Shown here: positions 1-9,264 of the stretch, one piece after another
Layout of the letters: every line of letters begins with the position of its first letter
Position numbering within the stretch: position 1 is the stretch's first letter
Assembly (NCBI GenBank): GCA_002383165.1
Contig: DFXK01000009.1
Span: 1 to 64,000 of the forward strand
Direction: 5' to 3'
DNA from: Flavobacteriales bacterium UBA4110
GTDB lineage: Bacteria > Bacteroidota > Bacteroidia > Flavobacteriales > Weeksellaceae
Length of the DNA: 64,000 bases
Program-made: the position numbers and the translations under genes
The notes under the pieces: generated by a model
Told to the model about the DNA's origin: nothing
Seen by the model: the letters and a program-made list of their open reading frames with translations, nothing else
The model's database searches: none

Positions 1-113
1 ATTATAATTGATTTCTAGGCCATCAATACGCTAATGATACGGTACTGTGGTCAGGAATAATGTATTTTCTTAAAATATGAGGCTTTTTTCTGTAGAACCT
101 TGCATTACTGATC

Positions 114-1340
114 CTATGCTTCTCTTTTAAGATATTCCATGACACGCGTTGCTGTAAGACCATGAATCAATATTGAAAAGAGGATCGTCAAAGAAACAGT
201 AGCCCACAGTTCATCCTGATGGTCAAAATTATATTTGCTGAAAGCAAATGCAAGATAGAATATCGAACCCATCCCACGGATGCCAAAAAATCCGATCGCC
301 AGCCGTTCTCTGTTTTTCATTTTTGATGAATTCAATGCCAGCCATCCAAAGACAGGTCTTACTATTAAAAGGAAAGTTACCGAAAACACAATCATTTTCA
401 AAGTTATGGGTTCTAGAATACCCATTGCTAATGCCCCTCCGAAAATAATCAGTAGCAGGCAGACTAGCAGCCTTTCTATCTGATCGGTGAAAGAATGAAG
501 CGTATCGTGATACTGATGATCTTTCTCAAAATGCCTTAGTGTGATTGCACAGATAAAAACGGCAATAAACCCATAACCATGAACAATTTCTGTTATACCG
601 TACACTAGTAAAGTAGCAGCAACTGCCACCAGACCATCTCTGGTTCTTAGGATCTCATATTTTTTGGAAACTCTGAATAACAAAATGCCAATACCTTTGC
701 CTGATAGAAATCCGATCACAATACCGGCAATTATTCGGTAGATAACATCAAGGGCAAACCACTCTAAAAAGCTGCTTTCCTTGCCTGTTAACATAAGACC
801 AATAGTAATGGCAAGCCAGGTAAATGGGAAAGCGACTCCGTCATTGAGTCCAGCCTCTGACGTGAGCGCAAATTTGGTCTCTGATTTCCTTCCCTCATTT
901 GGAGGTCCCACCTGTACATCCGATGCGAGGACAGGATCCGTTGGAGCAAGAACAGCACCAAGAAGTACTGCTGAAGCAAGACCGAAACCTAAAAAATAAT
1001 AGCCCATTACCGCTGCTGCACCAACACACAATAACATGGTAAAACTTACAAGTTTCAACGGGGATGACCAAGTTTTAAAAGAAAATTTCCGGTCGATCTT
1101 GATCCCAGTACCCATAAGCGAAATTATGACAATCAACTCGGTTAAATGAAGCGTCAGGTTTTCATTTTTTTGAGGCATTGGGTTTGGAAGAAGATCGGGA
1201 GCCAGAAGATAAAGTACAAATCCTGTTGCTACATAAAAAATAGAGTACGAGATGCCAGTTTTTTTTGAAATTTTGGGCATCCATGCCATAGTGAAAATGG
1301 CGGCGCCGAGTATTATTAAACTAATCAGATATTGATCCAT
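114..1340 (-). CDS. Cation:proton antiporter (NhaP/CPA1-like)
   Basis: Integral membrane Na+ or K+/H+ exchanger of the inner membrane, 408 residues from the ATG chosen here. The protein is almost wholly hydrophobic, with about 12 membrane segments. It carries the family signature around APTDPVLASDVQVG, where the Asp residues sit in the ion-binding region, followed by a conserved EAGLNDGVAFP stretch typical of the Na_H_Exchanger family. The frame stays open 47 codons further upstream, but that extension is polar and non-conserved in character, so the start before DQYLISLIILGAAIF is preferred. It stands alone, with an insertion sequence upstream and the window edge downstream. Ion specificity cannot be read from the sequence. 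Confidence 0.88.
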   Translation of the reverse strand: MDQYLISLIILGAAIFTMAWMPKISKKTGISYSIFYVATGFVLYLLAPDLLPNPMPQKNENLTLHLTELIVIISLMGTGIKIDRKFSFKTWSSPLKLVSFTMLLCVGAAAVMGYYFLGFGLASAVLLGAVLAPTDPVLASDVQVGPPNEGRKSETKFALTSEAGLNDGVAFPFTWLAITIGLMLTGKESSFLEWFALDVIYRIIAGIVIGFLSGKGIGILLFRVSKKYEILRTRDGLVAVAATLLVYGITEIVHGYGFIAVFICAITLRHFEKDHQYHDTLHSFTDQIERLLVCLLLIIFGGALAMGILEPITLKMIVFSVTFLLIVRPVFGWLALNSSKMKNRERLAIGFFGIRGMGSIFYLAFAFSKYNFDHQDELWATVSLTILFSILIHGLTATRVMEYLKREA

Positions 1341-1629
1341 AGAGGAAGTAAATTTATTATTGCTAAAAAAGATTTTGTGAATTGCTATAATATTCAGTAC
1401 GTCTAGGCGAAGCTGAAATACTAAAGCAGCTTGAGGTGAAATATCAAATATCCCGCCACGGCTTCTTATGGTGAAATACACCCAACAGATGCCGAACTTT
1501 TCTAGCTCGATTTACGAAAATTGACAAATATTTGTTGTACAATATGTTTCCATGTTGTTTTACAACTGTCTTTCCATTAAGCCTCGAAATCGTCACTATA
1601 TAATAATCTTGATGGAATTAAAATATAAT
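1341..1629. other. Intergenic region with an imperfect hairpin
   Basis: This 289-base gap lies between the antiporter start and the transposase stop. It holds no supported gene. An imperfect inverted repeat at 1534-1566 (GTTGTACAATATG paired with CATGTTG plus TACAAC across a small bulge) is visible. It has no clear T-tract, so I do not call it a terminator. It could be part of the insertion sequence end or of the antiporter upstream region. Confidence 0.4.
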
Positions 1630-2844
1630 TTATTCTTTTCGTCTGTCTCCGGCTTTTAATAAACAAAATGGAGTACCTGCTGGTTTATAGATTGAATCGT
1701 CCATTTTAATATTATTAATATTTTGGCCTATGAATACTAGTGTATCCTTAGTTTTTGATTTAATTTTGATATGAGTTAAGAGATTATTAGACCTAAACAG
1801 TAGCTGTGCAATCAGGGTATACCAAATTTGGGTTTTGATGCCGTTTTCTGTTTCGGAATAAAAATAATGTAACTGGAAGTTTTGTTTGAGTTTTTTGAAC
1901 AATAGTTCAATGTTCCAACGAAGTTTGTACAAAAAAGCGACTTCTTCCCGGCTGATTTCAAAATTATTGGTGATAAACTCAAAAATCCGCCCTTTATCAT
2001 CCCTGTAGTTTACTTTTCTCAGGCATAAAGTCTTTTGCTTATTGTCTTCTTTGTAAATGAGATGAATGTGCTCTTCCAGCAAAACACCGGATTCTCGGTC
2101 TTGCAACTCTTGTCTGAAGAGTTCTTCCTCTACTTGATATACCGCATTTTTCTTCAATCTGCACACAAAATTGACTTGTTGCTCCGTCCAATGGGCAAAT
2201 TGCAGGTAATGATTGTAAGCTCTGTCAAAAACAATCATGCTGTGGGCTGCCAGATTCAAATACTGAAGAAAATTTTTGTCGTGCAGTTTAGCTTCGCTGA
2301 TTTTCACAAATTCAGGCGTATCGCTGTGGGCATTTATCATCATGTGTACTTTCAGTCCGCCTTTTTTCTTTCCTTCGTTCTTGGGGTTTCTGCCTACTCC
2401 TTTCATAATGTCTGAAAACAAGCGTATGGTACTGGAATCGAAGATGAAAAGCTTGGCAAAAGAAACATTATCAATACGGCTGACCGACAAAACGGACTTG
2501 AAATGTTCCAATAACACAAAATAGACATCCTTGAAAAATTCATTGTCCCTGCCCCGAAGCCCATCGCCTGCCGTGCTCTTGGCGGGAGATTTTTCCATTC
2601 CCAAATAATTGAGTTTCCCTGCCAAACCTTGCATCCCATCGCATATTTCACCCATAGAATCGCATCGGCTGAATATGCCGAAAAGCATCGTCATCAAATG
2701 CGTCCACGAATCAAATGTTTTATAATATCGGTCTGATTGATGCTTGTTAACCAATAAATCAAACTTGTTGCGGGGGATAAATTGCAATATTTGTTTGAAA
2801 ATTGGCTGACCGACTAAATTTTTTTCTGTATTTTTATGGCTCAT
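1630..2844 (-). mobile_element. IS4-family transposase (insertion sequence)
   Basis: Full-length DDE transposase of 404 residues. The N-terminal 75 residues resemble the short DUF4372-type domain found in Bacteroidota IS4 enzymes. The catalytic core has the first Asp in LFIFDSSTIRLF (about residue 135), the second in MIVFDRAYNHY (about 208), and a Y-(2)-R-(3)-E type motif in LYKLRWNIELLFKKLK (about 307-322) that carries the Glu. The frame is intact, so the element may still be active. I could not define terminal inverted repeats or a target duplication with confidence. The right end must lie before the hairpin at 2881-2904, which fits as the terminator of the neighbouring glucosidase gene. 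Confidence 0.9.
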
Positions 2845-2874
2845 ATTTTTAGTGTGTAGTAAAACTAAAATATG

Positions 2875-2904
2875 AAAAAAGGAGCTACCTGAACAGATGG
2901 CTCC
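2875..2904 (-). terminator. Rho-independent terminator of the GH3 gene
   Basis: Read on the minus strand, an 11-bp stem (GGAGCCATCTG / CAGGTAGCTCC, one mismatch and one G-U) with a 2-base loop is followed by six T. It lies 34 bases after the stop of the GH3 beta-glucosidase and closes the polysaccharide locus. Confidence 0.75.
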
Positions 2905-2937
2905 TTATATTTTTTTGTCGGTTAGTAGTGTTAAATT

Positions 2938-5265
2938 TTATTTTGTCCAAGTGATTCTTGTCGTTTTAACATCGTGAGAATTGGTTCCGATCATCACATC
3001 GAAATCTCCTGCTTCCCAATCAAATTTCAACTGACTGTTATAGAACTTTAAATCTTCCGGAGTGATTTTGAAGCTTACTTTTTTGCTTTCTCCAGCTTTC
3101 AGATAAACTTTTTGGAAACCTTTCAATTCTTTAACCGGTCTTGTAATGCTCCCCACCAAATCTCTGATATAAAGCTGAACCACTTCTGCGCCGTCATATT
3201 TTCCATTATTCGTCAACGTAATTGAAGCCTCGATTGACGTATTGCCAGCAGGTTTTGTATTGCTCACAGAAATATCAGAATAATTAAACTGAGAATAGCT
3301 CAATCCATACCCAAATGGATAAAGCGGTGTGTTACACTCATCTAAATAATTAGAACGGAATTTCTCAAAAGTACATTTATCTGTATTTTCTGTGCTTAAT
3401 GGACGTCCAGTGTTTTTTGCATTGTAATAAATCGGAACTTGACCAACACTTCTTGGGAAAGTCATTGGTAGTTTTGCAGAAGGATTCACTTTTCCGTAAA
3501 GAACGTCGGAAATAGCGTATCCAGCCATACTTCCTGGGAACCAAACATTCAGGATTCCGTCAGCTAATTCAGATTCTTCTGTTAGAACTAATGGACGACC
3601 AGCGAATAGAACTACTACAATCGGTTTTCCTGTTTTCTTAAGCTCTCTCAACAGTTCTTTTTGAGTTTCCGGAATGCCGATATCTGTTCTGGAACTAGAT
3701 TCTCCACTCATCTCGGCACTTTCACCGATGGCTAAAAGAATGACATCTGCTTTACTTGCGATTTCAACGGCTTCTTTTCTGATCTGGTCAGCTGGACGAC
3801 TGTCTCTATTTGCTGTTTTACCAAACATTGTCGCCTTTTCTTCCATTGCAGCAGATTCGTAAACATTACTTCCTTTTGCATAAATGAAGTTCACATCTTT
3901 ACCTACAGTTTCTTTAAGGCCTCTTAATAATGAAATCGAATTAGCGTGTTTTGCTCCAACGCTCCAGGTTCCAGGCATATTCACAGCATTATCAGCCAAC
4001 GGACCAATTACAGCAACAGTTCCTGATTTTTTAAGAGGAAGAACTTGTTTGTCATTTTTCATCAAAACCATAGAGTTTGCAGAAATAGTTCTTGCCGCTT
4101 CCAAATGTTTCGGGCTGAAAACTTCTTTCTGCGCTCTCTTAGAATCTGTATATTTGTAAGGATCATCAAAAAGTCCAAGGTCATATTTTGCTTCCAAGAT
4201 TCTTCTTGTTGCTTCTGTAATTGTTTTTTCAGAAACTTTTCCTTCAGATACAGATTTTTTCAAAGTTTTAAGGAAACCTTCTCCAACCATATCCATATCA
4301 ACACCTGCGTTCATTGCCAAAGCAGAGACCTGCTGCAAATCTCCCATCCCGTGATCTACCATTTCATTGATTCCTGTATAATCTGTTACTACAAAACCTT
4401 TGAATTTCCATTGGTCTCTAAGAACATCTGTCATCAACCATTTGTTTCCTGTTGCTGGAACGCCATCAACCTCATTGAAAGAAGCCATTACAGAACCAAC
4501 TCCAGCGTCAATTGCGGCTTTATATGGTGGAAAATAATTATTAAACATCGATACGTGGCTCATATCAACCGTGTTGTAATCTCGTCCGCCTTCTGGAGCG
4601 CCGTAAAGCGCGAAGTGTTTAAGACAAGCTAACATTGTATTATTTTTTGAAAGATCAGTTCCCTGATAACCAAAGACCATTGCTTTTGCAATCTCACTTC
4701 CTAGATATGGATCTTCACCGGAACCTTCGGAAACCCTACCCCATCTTGGTTCTCTGGAAATATCGGTCATTGGAGAAAAAGTCCAGTTGATTCCGTCTGC
4801 TGTAGATTCCTGAGCTGCAATCTGAGCTGACCTTTGAATCAAATTCATATCCCAAGACGAAGCTAAACCTAATGGAATTGGAAAAGACGTTTCGTAACCG
4901 TGGATGACATCCATTCCAAAAATCATTGGGATTTTCAAACGACTTTTTTCTACCGCCACTTTCTGAACATCACGGATTTTATCAACGCCTTTGATGTTAA
5001 ATAATCCTCCAACAAGTCCTTGTTCAATCTTTTTACCGATATCGGAACTTTGAGCTGTTCCAGTCGTAAAATCTCCAGAAGAAGGTAAATTCAACTGACC
5101 GATTTTTTCATCCAAAGTCATTTTTGAAATAAGGTTATCTACGAAAGCTTTTTTCTTAGACTGGTATTTTTCGGTTTGATAAGACTGAACCGGTTTGGTT
5201 ACAAGTTCCTGCGCCAAAAAGAATGGCGATAACGCCAAGGCAGCTAGAATTACAAACTTTTTCAT
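2938..5265 (-). CDS. bglX: GH3 beta-glucosidase (BglX-like), exported
   Basis: Glycoside hydrolase family 3 enzyme of 775 residues, close to E. coli BglX in size. A signal peptide (MKKFVILAALALSPFFLAQ) sends it to the periplasm. Domains in order: the GH3 N-terminal TIM barrel (about 40-380, with GWGRVSEGSGEDPYL-type substrate loops and the nucleophile Asp in FVVTDYTGI near residue 293), the GH3 C-terminal domain (about 405-640, with the likely acid/base Glu in the GESAEMSGE region), and a fibronectin III-like domain (about 675-765). It is the last gene of the SusC/SusD locus and would release glucose from oligosaccharides made by the upstream GH144-like enzyme. GH3 enzymes near GH144 genes are known to cleave sophorose. 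The linkage preference here is inferred from context. Confidence 0.92.
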   Translation of the reverse strand: MKKFVILAALALSPFFLAQELVTKPVQSYQTEKYQSKKKAFVDNLISKMTLDEKIGQLNLPSSGDFTTGTAQSSDIGKKIEQGLVGGLFNIKGVDKIRDVQKVAVEKSRLKIPMIFGMDVIHGYETSFPIPLGLASSWDMNLIQRSAQIAAQESTADGINWTFSPMTDISREPRWGRVSEGSGEDPYLGSEIAKAMVFGYQGTDLSKNNTMLACLKHFALYGAPEGGRDYNTVDMSHVSMFNNYFPPYKAAIDAGVGSVMASFNEVDGVPATGNKWLMTDVLRDQWKFKGFVVTDYTGINEMVDHGMGDLQQVSALAMNAGVDMDMVGEGFLKTLKKSVSEGKVSEKTITEATRRILEAKYDLGLFDDPYKYTDSKRAQKEVFSPKHLEAARTISANSMVLMKNDKQVLPLKKSGTVAVIGPLADNAVNMPGTWSVGAKHANSISLLRGLKETVGKDVNFIYAKGSNVYESAAMEEKATMFGKTANRDSRPADQIRKEAVEIASKADVILLAIGESAEMSGESSSRTDIGIPETQKELLRELKKTGKPIVVVLFAGRPLVLTEESELADGILNVWFPGSMAGYAISDVLYGKVNPSAKLPMTFPRSVGQVPIYYNAKNTGRPLSTENTDKCTFEKFRSNYLDECNTPLYPFGYGLSYSQFNYSDISVSNTKPAGNTSIEASITLTNNGKYDGAEVVQLYIRDLVGSITRPVKELKGFQKVYLKAGESKKVSFKITPEDLKFYNSQLKFDWEAGDFDVMIGTNSHDVKTTRITWTK

Positions 5266-5369
5266 ATGTTATATTTATTATTTTTAAAGGTCATATGGAA
5301 TCGCCACTAACAATCAATATTTGATATCAATGATGACAATAGCGATTTCATTTATATTTTTAATTTTTC

Positions 5370-6074
5370 TTAATTTTTAATTTTCTTGAAAGATAACATC
5401 CATTCCCATAATTTTGGGTCAGAATAGGTGGAATCCCAAGAATTGTGATTGTCATTTGGGAAAATCGTTAATTCTGCTTTTGGATTGATTGGATGTAATT
5501 TTTGATAGAAGTTGAAAGCATTTTCCGGAAGAACGACATCGTCCATACCGCCGTGGAAAATTTTCAGGTTCATGTCTTTGTAGTTGTGGATATTTGCCCA
5601 CATTACTCGGTCTGTTGGTGCGCAGACAGATGCAACCGCTGCAAACATTTCGGGATGTTCACCTGCCAATTTCAAAGTTCCCCAACCGCCCATTGACAAT
5701 CCGGTGAGGTAGATTCTGTCTTTGTCAATCTTATATTTTTCTGAAATCTCTTTGATGAGGAAATAAACTGCGTCTGTATCCCACCAAGTATTTGCAGGAC
5801 ACTGAGGTGCTAAAATAGCCACAGGTTCTTTGATTAAATCCTTGTGTTGAAGAACGCCGTTTAGTTTTACTTTTTCCAAATCATTACCTCTTTCACCGGA
5901 ACCGTGGAGGAAAACAATTAAAGGAATTTTGGTTTTTACATCTTTTGGAATATCCAGAATGTAGGATAACTTTTTCTGAATTTTGACTTCTTTATTGAAT
6001 TCGGATTTGATTTCTTGTGCTGCTACAAAAGATGAAAACCCAAGTAAGAGAAGAATGATGTTTTTTAATTTCAT
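5370..6074 (-). CDS. Exported alpha/beta hydrolase (esterase / prolyl oligopeptidase-like)
   Basis: Serine hydrolase of 234 residues with a signal peptide (MKLKNIILLLLGFSSFVAAQ). The alpha/beta fold is clear: oxyanion region LIVFLHGSGERGND, nucleophile elbow GLSMGGWG, acidic residue in GGMDDVVLP and His in NDNHNSWD. It resembles the COG4099 predicted peptidase or CE1-like enzymes common in Bacteroidota glycan loci. It sits between the GH144-like gene and the GH3 gene, 104 bases before the GH3 start, so removal of an ester substituent from the glucan is a reasonable guess, not shown. The frame extends five codons upstream from a TTG; the ATG before the signal peptide is the better start. Confidence 0.8.
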   Translation of the reverse strand: MKLKNIILLLLGFSSFVAAQEIKSEFNKEVKIQKKLSYILDIPKDVKTKIPLIVFLHGSGERGNDLEKVKLNGVLQHKDLIKEPVAILAPQCPANTWWDTDAVYFLIKEISEKYKIDKDRIYLTGLSMGGWGTLKLAGEHPEMFAAVASVCAPTDRVMWANIHNYKDMNLKIFHGGMDDVVLPENAFNFYQKLHPINPKAELTIFPNDNHNSWDSTYSDPKLWEWMLSFKKIKN

Positions 6075-6149
6075 TTTTTTAATTTTCAAAATAACTTATT
6101 TGAGGTTTTGAATTCTCTATAAATTGTTGAATTTTTATTGTATATCTAA

Positions 6150-6262
6150 GGCCATAGCCCCGATTGCAACGGCATCCTTTTTTTGTTTTTGTTGATAATT
6201 TATTCTCTATGACTGAACTTTCTAAACAAAAAAAGATATAGTGGAAAGCGGGAAATAGCTCC
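6150..6262. repeat. Dispersed intergenic repeat, copy A
   Basis: Two GC-richer arms flank an AT-rich centre. Arm 1 (6150-6177) begins GGCCATAGCCCCGATTGC. Arm 2 (6233-6262) reads AAGATATAGTGGAAAGCGGG and continues with AAATAGCTCC. The reverse complement of arm 2 begins GGAGCTATTTCCCGC, which resembles the AGCTATTCCGCC arm of the copies near 14.6 and 22.8 kb. It sits between the hydrolase and GH144-like genes and shows no coding potential. From memory, such elements are common between genes in Chryseobacterium; this was not checked. Confidence 0.55.
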
Positions 6263-6326
6263 TAAAAATTTATATTATTTCAAATTGAGACAATAAATTT
6301 TAGTGTTTAAAGATACTACTTTTTGG

Positions 6327-7715
6327 CTATTGGATTTTATGTTCTGTGGACTTAAATCCAATTTTTTTGAGTCCTTCTCTAATATCAGGTGCGTTCATAA
6401 ACAAATCCCACAATAATCCTGTGCGGTAATTCTCTATCATTGGCGCAATAGTTCCCTGATCGATAGCGAGATAGCGAGGTGTGGTCCAATCATTAAAATT
6501 GATGGAAGTTGCATCATATGGTCCGGCTTGTCCAATGAAATTTGGTTTTTCATCATACAAAAACCTTAAAACAGCCATAGATTCTTTTGGTGTGTAGGGC
6601 ATAGAACTCAACGCAGCCGTGGGAGTAATTACACCGAAATCTTCTTTCATAGGTTGATGTGCCGCATAACCAACGGAACCGTCTTTGTTCCTTGAATAGC
6701 TAGCCGTCAGTCCCCAATATTTCTCGGAATAACCTTTGTAATTCAATGGATTTTCTAAGCAATATTTGTAATCTATGAGAACGTGATTTCTGTTTAAATC
6801 CCAGTAACTTTTTACATATCTGTCGGAAAGTCCTCTTGGATCCAAACCTAGATAGGAATATTGTGACCAGAATAATGGACCACCAAATTCTTCTGCATAG
6901 TTGTGTTTCACATAAAGTGGTAATCCGTATTTGGTTTTGTCTGTTGTGTAAGTTCCGTTTCTTGACCAGCCTTTGTTATAAGTCTCGGAATCTATGGAAT
7001 AATTGGGTGAGGACGCTGCTAAAATGTAAGTAATGAGACATTCGTTATAGCCTTGTAGTGGGAAATTCATTTCCCAACCGTAAGATGGAGACCAATGCCA
7101 ATAGAGGACTTTTTCGCCACCTTTTGTGTACCAATTCCACTCTATCCCTTTCCAGAGTTTGTCCATTTTTGCAGCGAGTGCTTTTTCTTCTGCATTTCCG
7201 TTTTTGAAATATTCGCGAACACAGATGATTCCCTGAGTAAGAAAAGCAGTTTCTACCAAATCCCCGCCATTATCTTTTTTTCCAAACGGAACAACTTTTC
7301 CTGTTTCACCATTAATCCAATGCGACCAAGCGCCGTGGAAACGGTCTGCTTTTTCTAAGAAATCCGCAATATGAGTCAGTCTTTTTACAGCTTCCTGGCG
7401 AGGAATGTATTTTCTGTCTACACCAACTAAAATTGTCATCAATCCAAATCCTGAACCTCCGGTTGTAATCACATGTTTGTCATTATCCGGATAGATATCG
7501 TCTTCGTGATAACGTTCTCTCCCTAATAATGAATTAGGCTCTGCGAAGTCCCAAAAATATTTTAGTGCATCGCTTTGAACTTTGTCCATTAGTTGATTTT
7601 CGGTGAGTTTTTTTGAAATTGGTTTTGTTTCTGTAAGTGTTTTTGAGACCTGAGTATTTTTACAGGAAAGTAAAACTGATAAGGATATGATTGATATTGA
7701 TAGTAGGTTTTTCAT
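6327..7715 (-). CDS. GH144-like endo-beta-1,2-glucanase lipoprotein (glucoamylase-like domain)
   Basis: 462-residue exported protein with a lipoprotein signal ending in SVLLSC at residue 17, so it is probably membrane-anchored. Almost the whole length matches the (alpha/alpha)6-barrel family often labelled glucoamylase (PF10091), rich in aromatic clusters such as ALKYFWDFA, GAWSHWING, LYWHWSPSYGWEMNFP and GGPLFWSQYSYLGLD, and ending in YRTGLLWDLFM. Characterised members of this group form GH144 and act on beta-1,2-glucan, as endo-glucanases or sophorose-releasing enzymes. The GH3, SusC and SusD neighbours match known GH144 loci. The glucoamylase label is therefore probably misleading. Substrate is inferred from the family, not proven. 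Confidence 0.85.
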   Translation of the reverse strand: MKNLLSISIISLSVLLSCKNTQVSKTLTETKPISKKLTENQLMDKVQSDALKYFWDFAEPNSLLGRERYHEDDIYPDNDKHVITTGGSGFGLMTILVGVDRKYIPRQEAVKRLTHIADFLEKADRFHGAWSHWINGETGKVVPFGKKDNGGDLVETAFLTQGIICVREYFKNGNAEEKALAAKMDKLWKGIEWNWYTKGGEKVLYWHWSPSYGWEMNFPLQGYNECLITYILAASSPNYSIDSETYNKGWSRNGTYTTDKTKYGLPLYVKHNYAEEFGGPLFWSQYSYLGLDPRGLSDRYVKSYWDLNRNHVLIDYKYCLENPLNYKGYSEKYWGLTASYSRNKDGSVGYAAHQPMKEDFGVITPTAALSSMPYTPKESMAVLRFLYDEKPNFIGQAGPYDATSINFNDWTTPRYLAIDQGTIAPMIENYRTGLLWDLFMNAPDIREGLKKIGFKSTEHKIQ

Positions 7716-7738
7716 AAGGTCCTATTTCATATTAAAAT

Positions 7739-7771
7739 TAAAAAAAAGAGGAGACCAAAACTCTCCTCTTT
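7739..7771 (-). terminator. Terminator/attenuator between susD and the GH144-like gene
   Basis: On the minus strand a perfect 10-bp stem (AAAGAGGAGA / TCTCCTCTTT) with a 7-base loop is followed by a run of T. It lies 23 bases past the susD stop and 24 bases before the GH144 start. It would end or attenuate susCD transcription, so the enzyme genes are likely expressed at lower level by readthrough or from their own promoter. Confidence 0.8.
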
Positions 7772-7793
7772 GAAAATATTAAAAACTTCTAAC

Positions 7794-9260
7794 TTAGTAA
7801 TTAAGATTTTGTTTAGAACGCCCTTTAGCTTCAGTAATAAATGTCTGAGGTAAAGGGAACACTTCATGTTTACCTACAATAAATGTTTTACCGTTAGCGG
7901 CCATTGCAGATTCTGCCTGACCAGTTCTTACCAAATCAAACCATCTGTCATGTTCAAATGCTAACTCCAATCTTCTTTCTTTCCAAATTGCAAGTCTAAC
8001 ATCTGCTTGAGAAGAAGCTGTAGTATTATTAATTTTAGCTCTTTGTCTTACTTGGTTTAACAAAGGAATTGCTGCAGACGTTTGTCCTAACTCATTCAAG
8101 GCTTCAGCTTTAATTAATAAAACTTCTGCATATCTTAGATAACGAATATTTGTATCAGTAGAAGATTGTGTTGTATATGCGGAAGAATAAGCTTTATAGT
8201 TGTAATAAGGATTATCTGCATCTGCACCAACCACTCTACCATCATACAAAGTCATTCCTCTTTTCATAATTGTAGCGTCCCTTCTTTCTGTATCCCCTTC
8301 CGCTGTAAAGGCATCATATAGGTTTTGAGTTGGTGTATTAAAGCCCCAGCCCCAACCGCCAGTTCCTCTAGCGCCTTGAACTTGTGTATATTGTTGAATT
8401 CCCTTACCGGTTTCAATACCAGATCCTTGAATTTCAAAGATAGATTCTGCATTATTTTCACCTGTTACTTTATAAATCTCAATAAAACTAGGTGTAAGAG
8501 AATACCCAGTTACTAAATTACATTGATCAACAGCTAATTGCCATTTTTTCTGATATAAATAGACTTTTGCTAAAAGTGCATGTGCAGCTCCTTTAGTAGC
8601 TCGCCCAATATCAGCAGCTCCATACGCTGACTTATTTGGCAAAGCGGCAGCCGCGTCAAGTAGATCTTTTTCAATAAAAGCATAAACCTCTTCTTTGCTC
8701 TTTCTTGATAACTGCATGTCCACATCCTCTTCATTTCCTAATACAGGAACGTGGTCAATTAGAGGCACATCACCAAATGATCTTACTAAGGTAAAATACA
8801 TGAAAGCTCGTAGAAATTTGGCTTCACCTGTTAATCTGGTTCTTAAATTTTGATCAGCATTAGTAAGTTGAGGAAGATATTTCAGTGCTTGATTAGCCCT
8901 ATTAATCCCTTGATAATTAGACGAGAATAAACTTTCAAATGACGGAGTAGATGGTGTAAATGTCAAAGCATCTAAAATATCTTTATCCGATCCAGTATCA
9001 CCCGGCGTACTACCTTTATCTGCATCATCAGAAGTGATAGAGGTAACACCAATCCATGAGAAAGTACTCATATCCCAATCCAAAAATTTAGCATAGATAG
9101 AGTTAACGAAATTTGTAGCTCCTTCATTATTATTATAAAGCGACAAATCTTCTGCACTTACTTGCTCTGTTGGTGCAACATCTATAAAATCTTCACTACA
9201 GCTCTGGTTAAACAATCCTGTAAGAACAAGTGCTGATATTATTATATATTTCTTTTTCAT
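7794..9260 (-). CDS. susD: SusD/RagB-family glycan-binding lipoprotein
   Basis: 488-residue outer-membrane surface lipoprotein. The signal peptide ends in a lipobox (GLFNQSC, Cys near residue 21). The SusD/RagB fold shows in the TPR-like N-terminal half (ANQALKYLPQL, AKFLRAFMYFTLVRSFGDVPL) and the C-terminal signature IWKERRLELAFEHDRWFDLVRTG, followed by FPLPQTFI. It forms the lid over the SusC transporter encoded 4 bases upstream and should bind the target oligosaccharide at the cell surface. The typical length and start leave little doubt about family. Ligand is inferred from the neighbouring GH144 and GH3 genes. Confidence 0.95.
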   Translation of the reverse strand: MKKKYIIISALVLTGLFNQSCSEDFIDVAPTEQVSAEDLSLYNNNEGATNFVNSIYAKFLDWDMSTFSWIGVTSITSDDADKGSTPGDTGSDKDILDALTFTPSTPSFESLFSSNYQGINRANQALKYLPQLTNADQNLRTRLTGEAKFLRAFMYFTLVRSFGDVPLIDHVPVLGNEEDVDMQLSRKSKEEVYAFIEKDLLDAAAALPNKSAYGAADIGRATKGAAHALLAKVYLYQKKWQLAVDQCNLVTGYSLTPSFIEIYKVTGENNAESIFEIQGSGIETGKGIQQYTQVQGARGTGGWGWGFNTPTQNLYDAFTAEGDTERRDATIMKRGMTLYDGRVVGADADNPYYNYKAYSSAYTTQSSTDTNIRYLRYAEVLLIKAEALNELGQTSAAIPLLNQVRQRAKINNTTASSQADVRLAIWKERRLELAFEHDRWFDLVRTGQAESAMAANGKTFIVGKHEVFPLPQTFITEAKGRSKQNLNY

Positions 9261-9264
9261 TTTC

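Noticed and set aside
1..113. Possible gene end at the window start
   Set aside because: No open frame or recognisable motif; nothing can be supported.
1534..1566. Hairpin as transposase terminator or IS end
   Set aside because: No U-tract and no matching inverted copy on the other side of the transposase gene, so kept only as an observation.
1593..2880. Terminal inverted repeats and target duplication of the IS4 element
   Set aside because: Comparing both flanks by eye gave only short, weak matches; boundaries were not called.
4045..4632. 195-codon open frame on the plus strand opposite the GH3 gene
   Set aside because: It is antisense to a clear family 3 enzyme, rich in Phe/Cys/Ile from reverse-complement codon bias, and shows no family features.
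6327..7715. Annotation as a starch-degrading glucoamylase
   Set aside because: The family name is historical; GH144 members act on beta-1,2-glucan, and no starch-type (GH13/GH97) neighbours are present.
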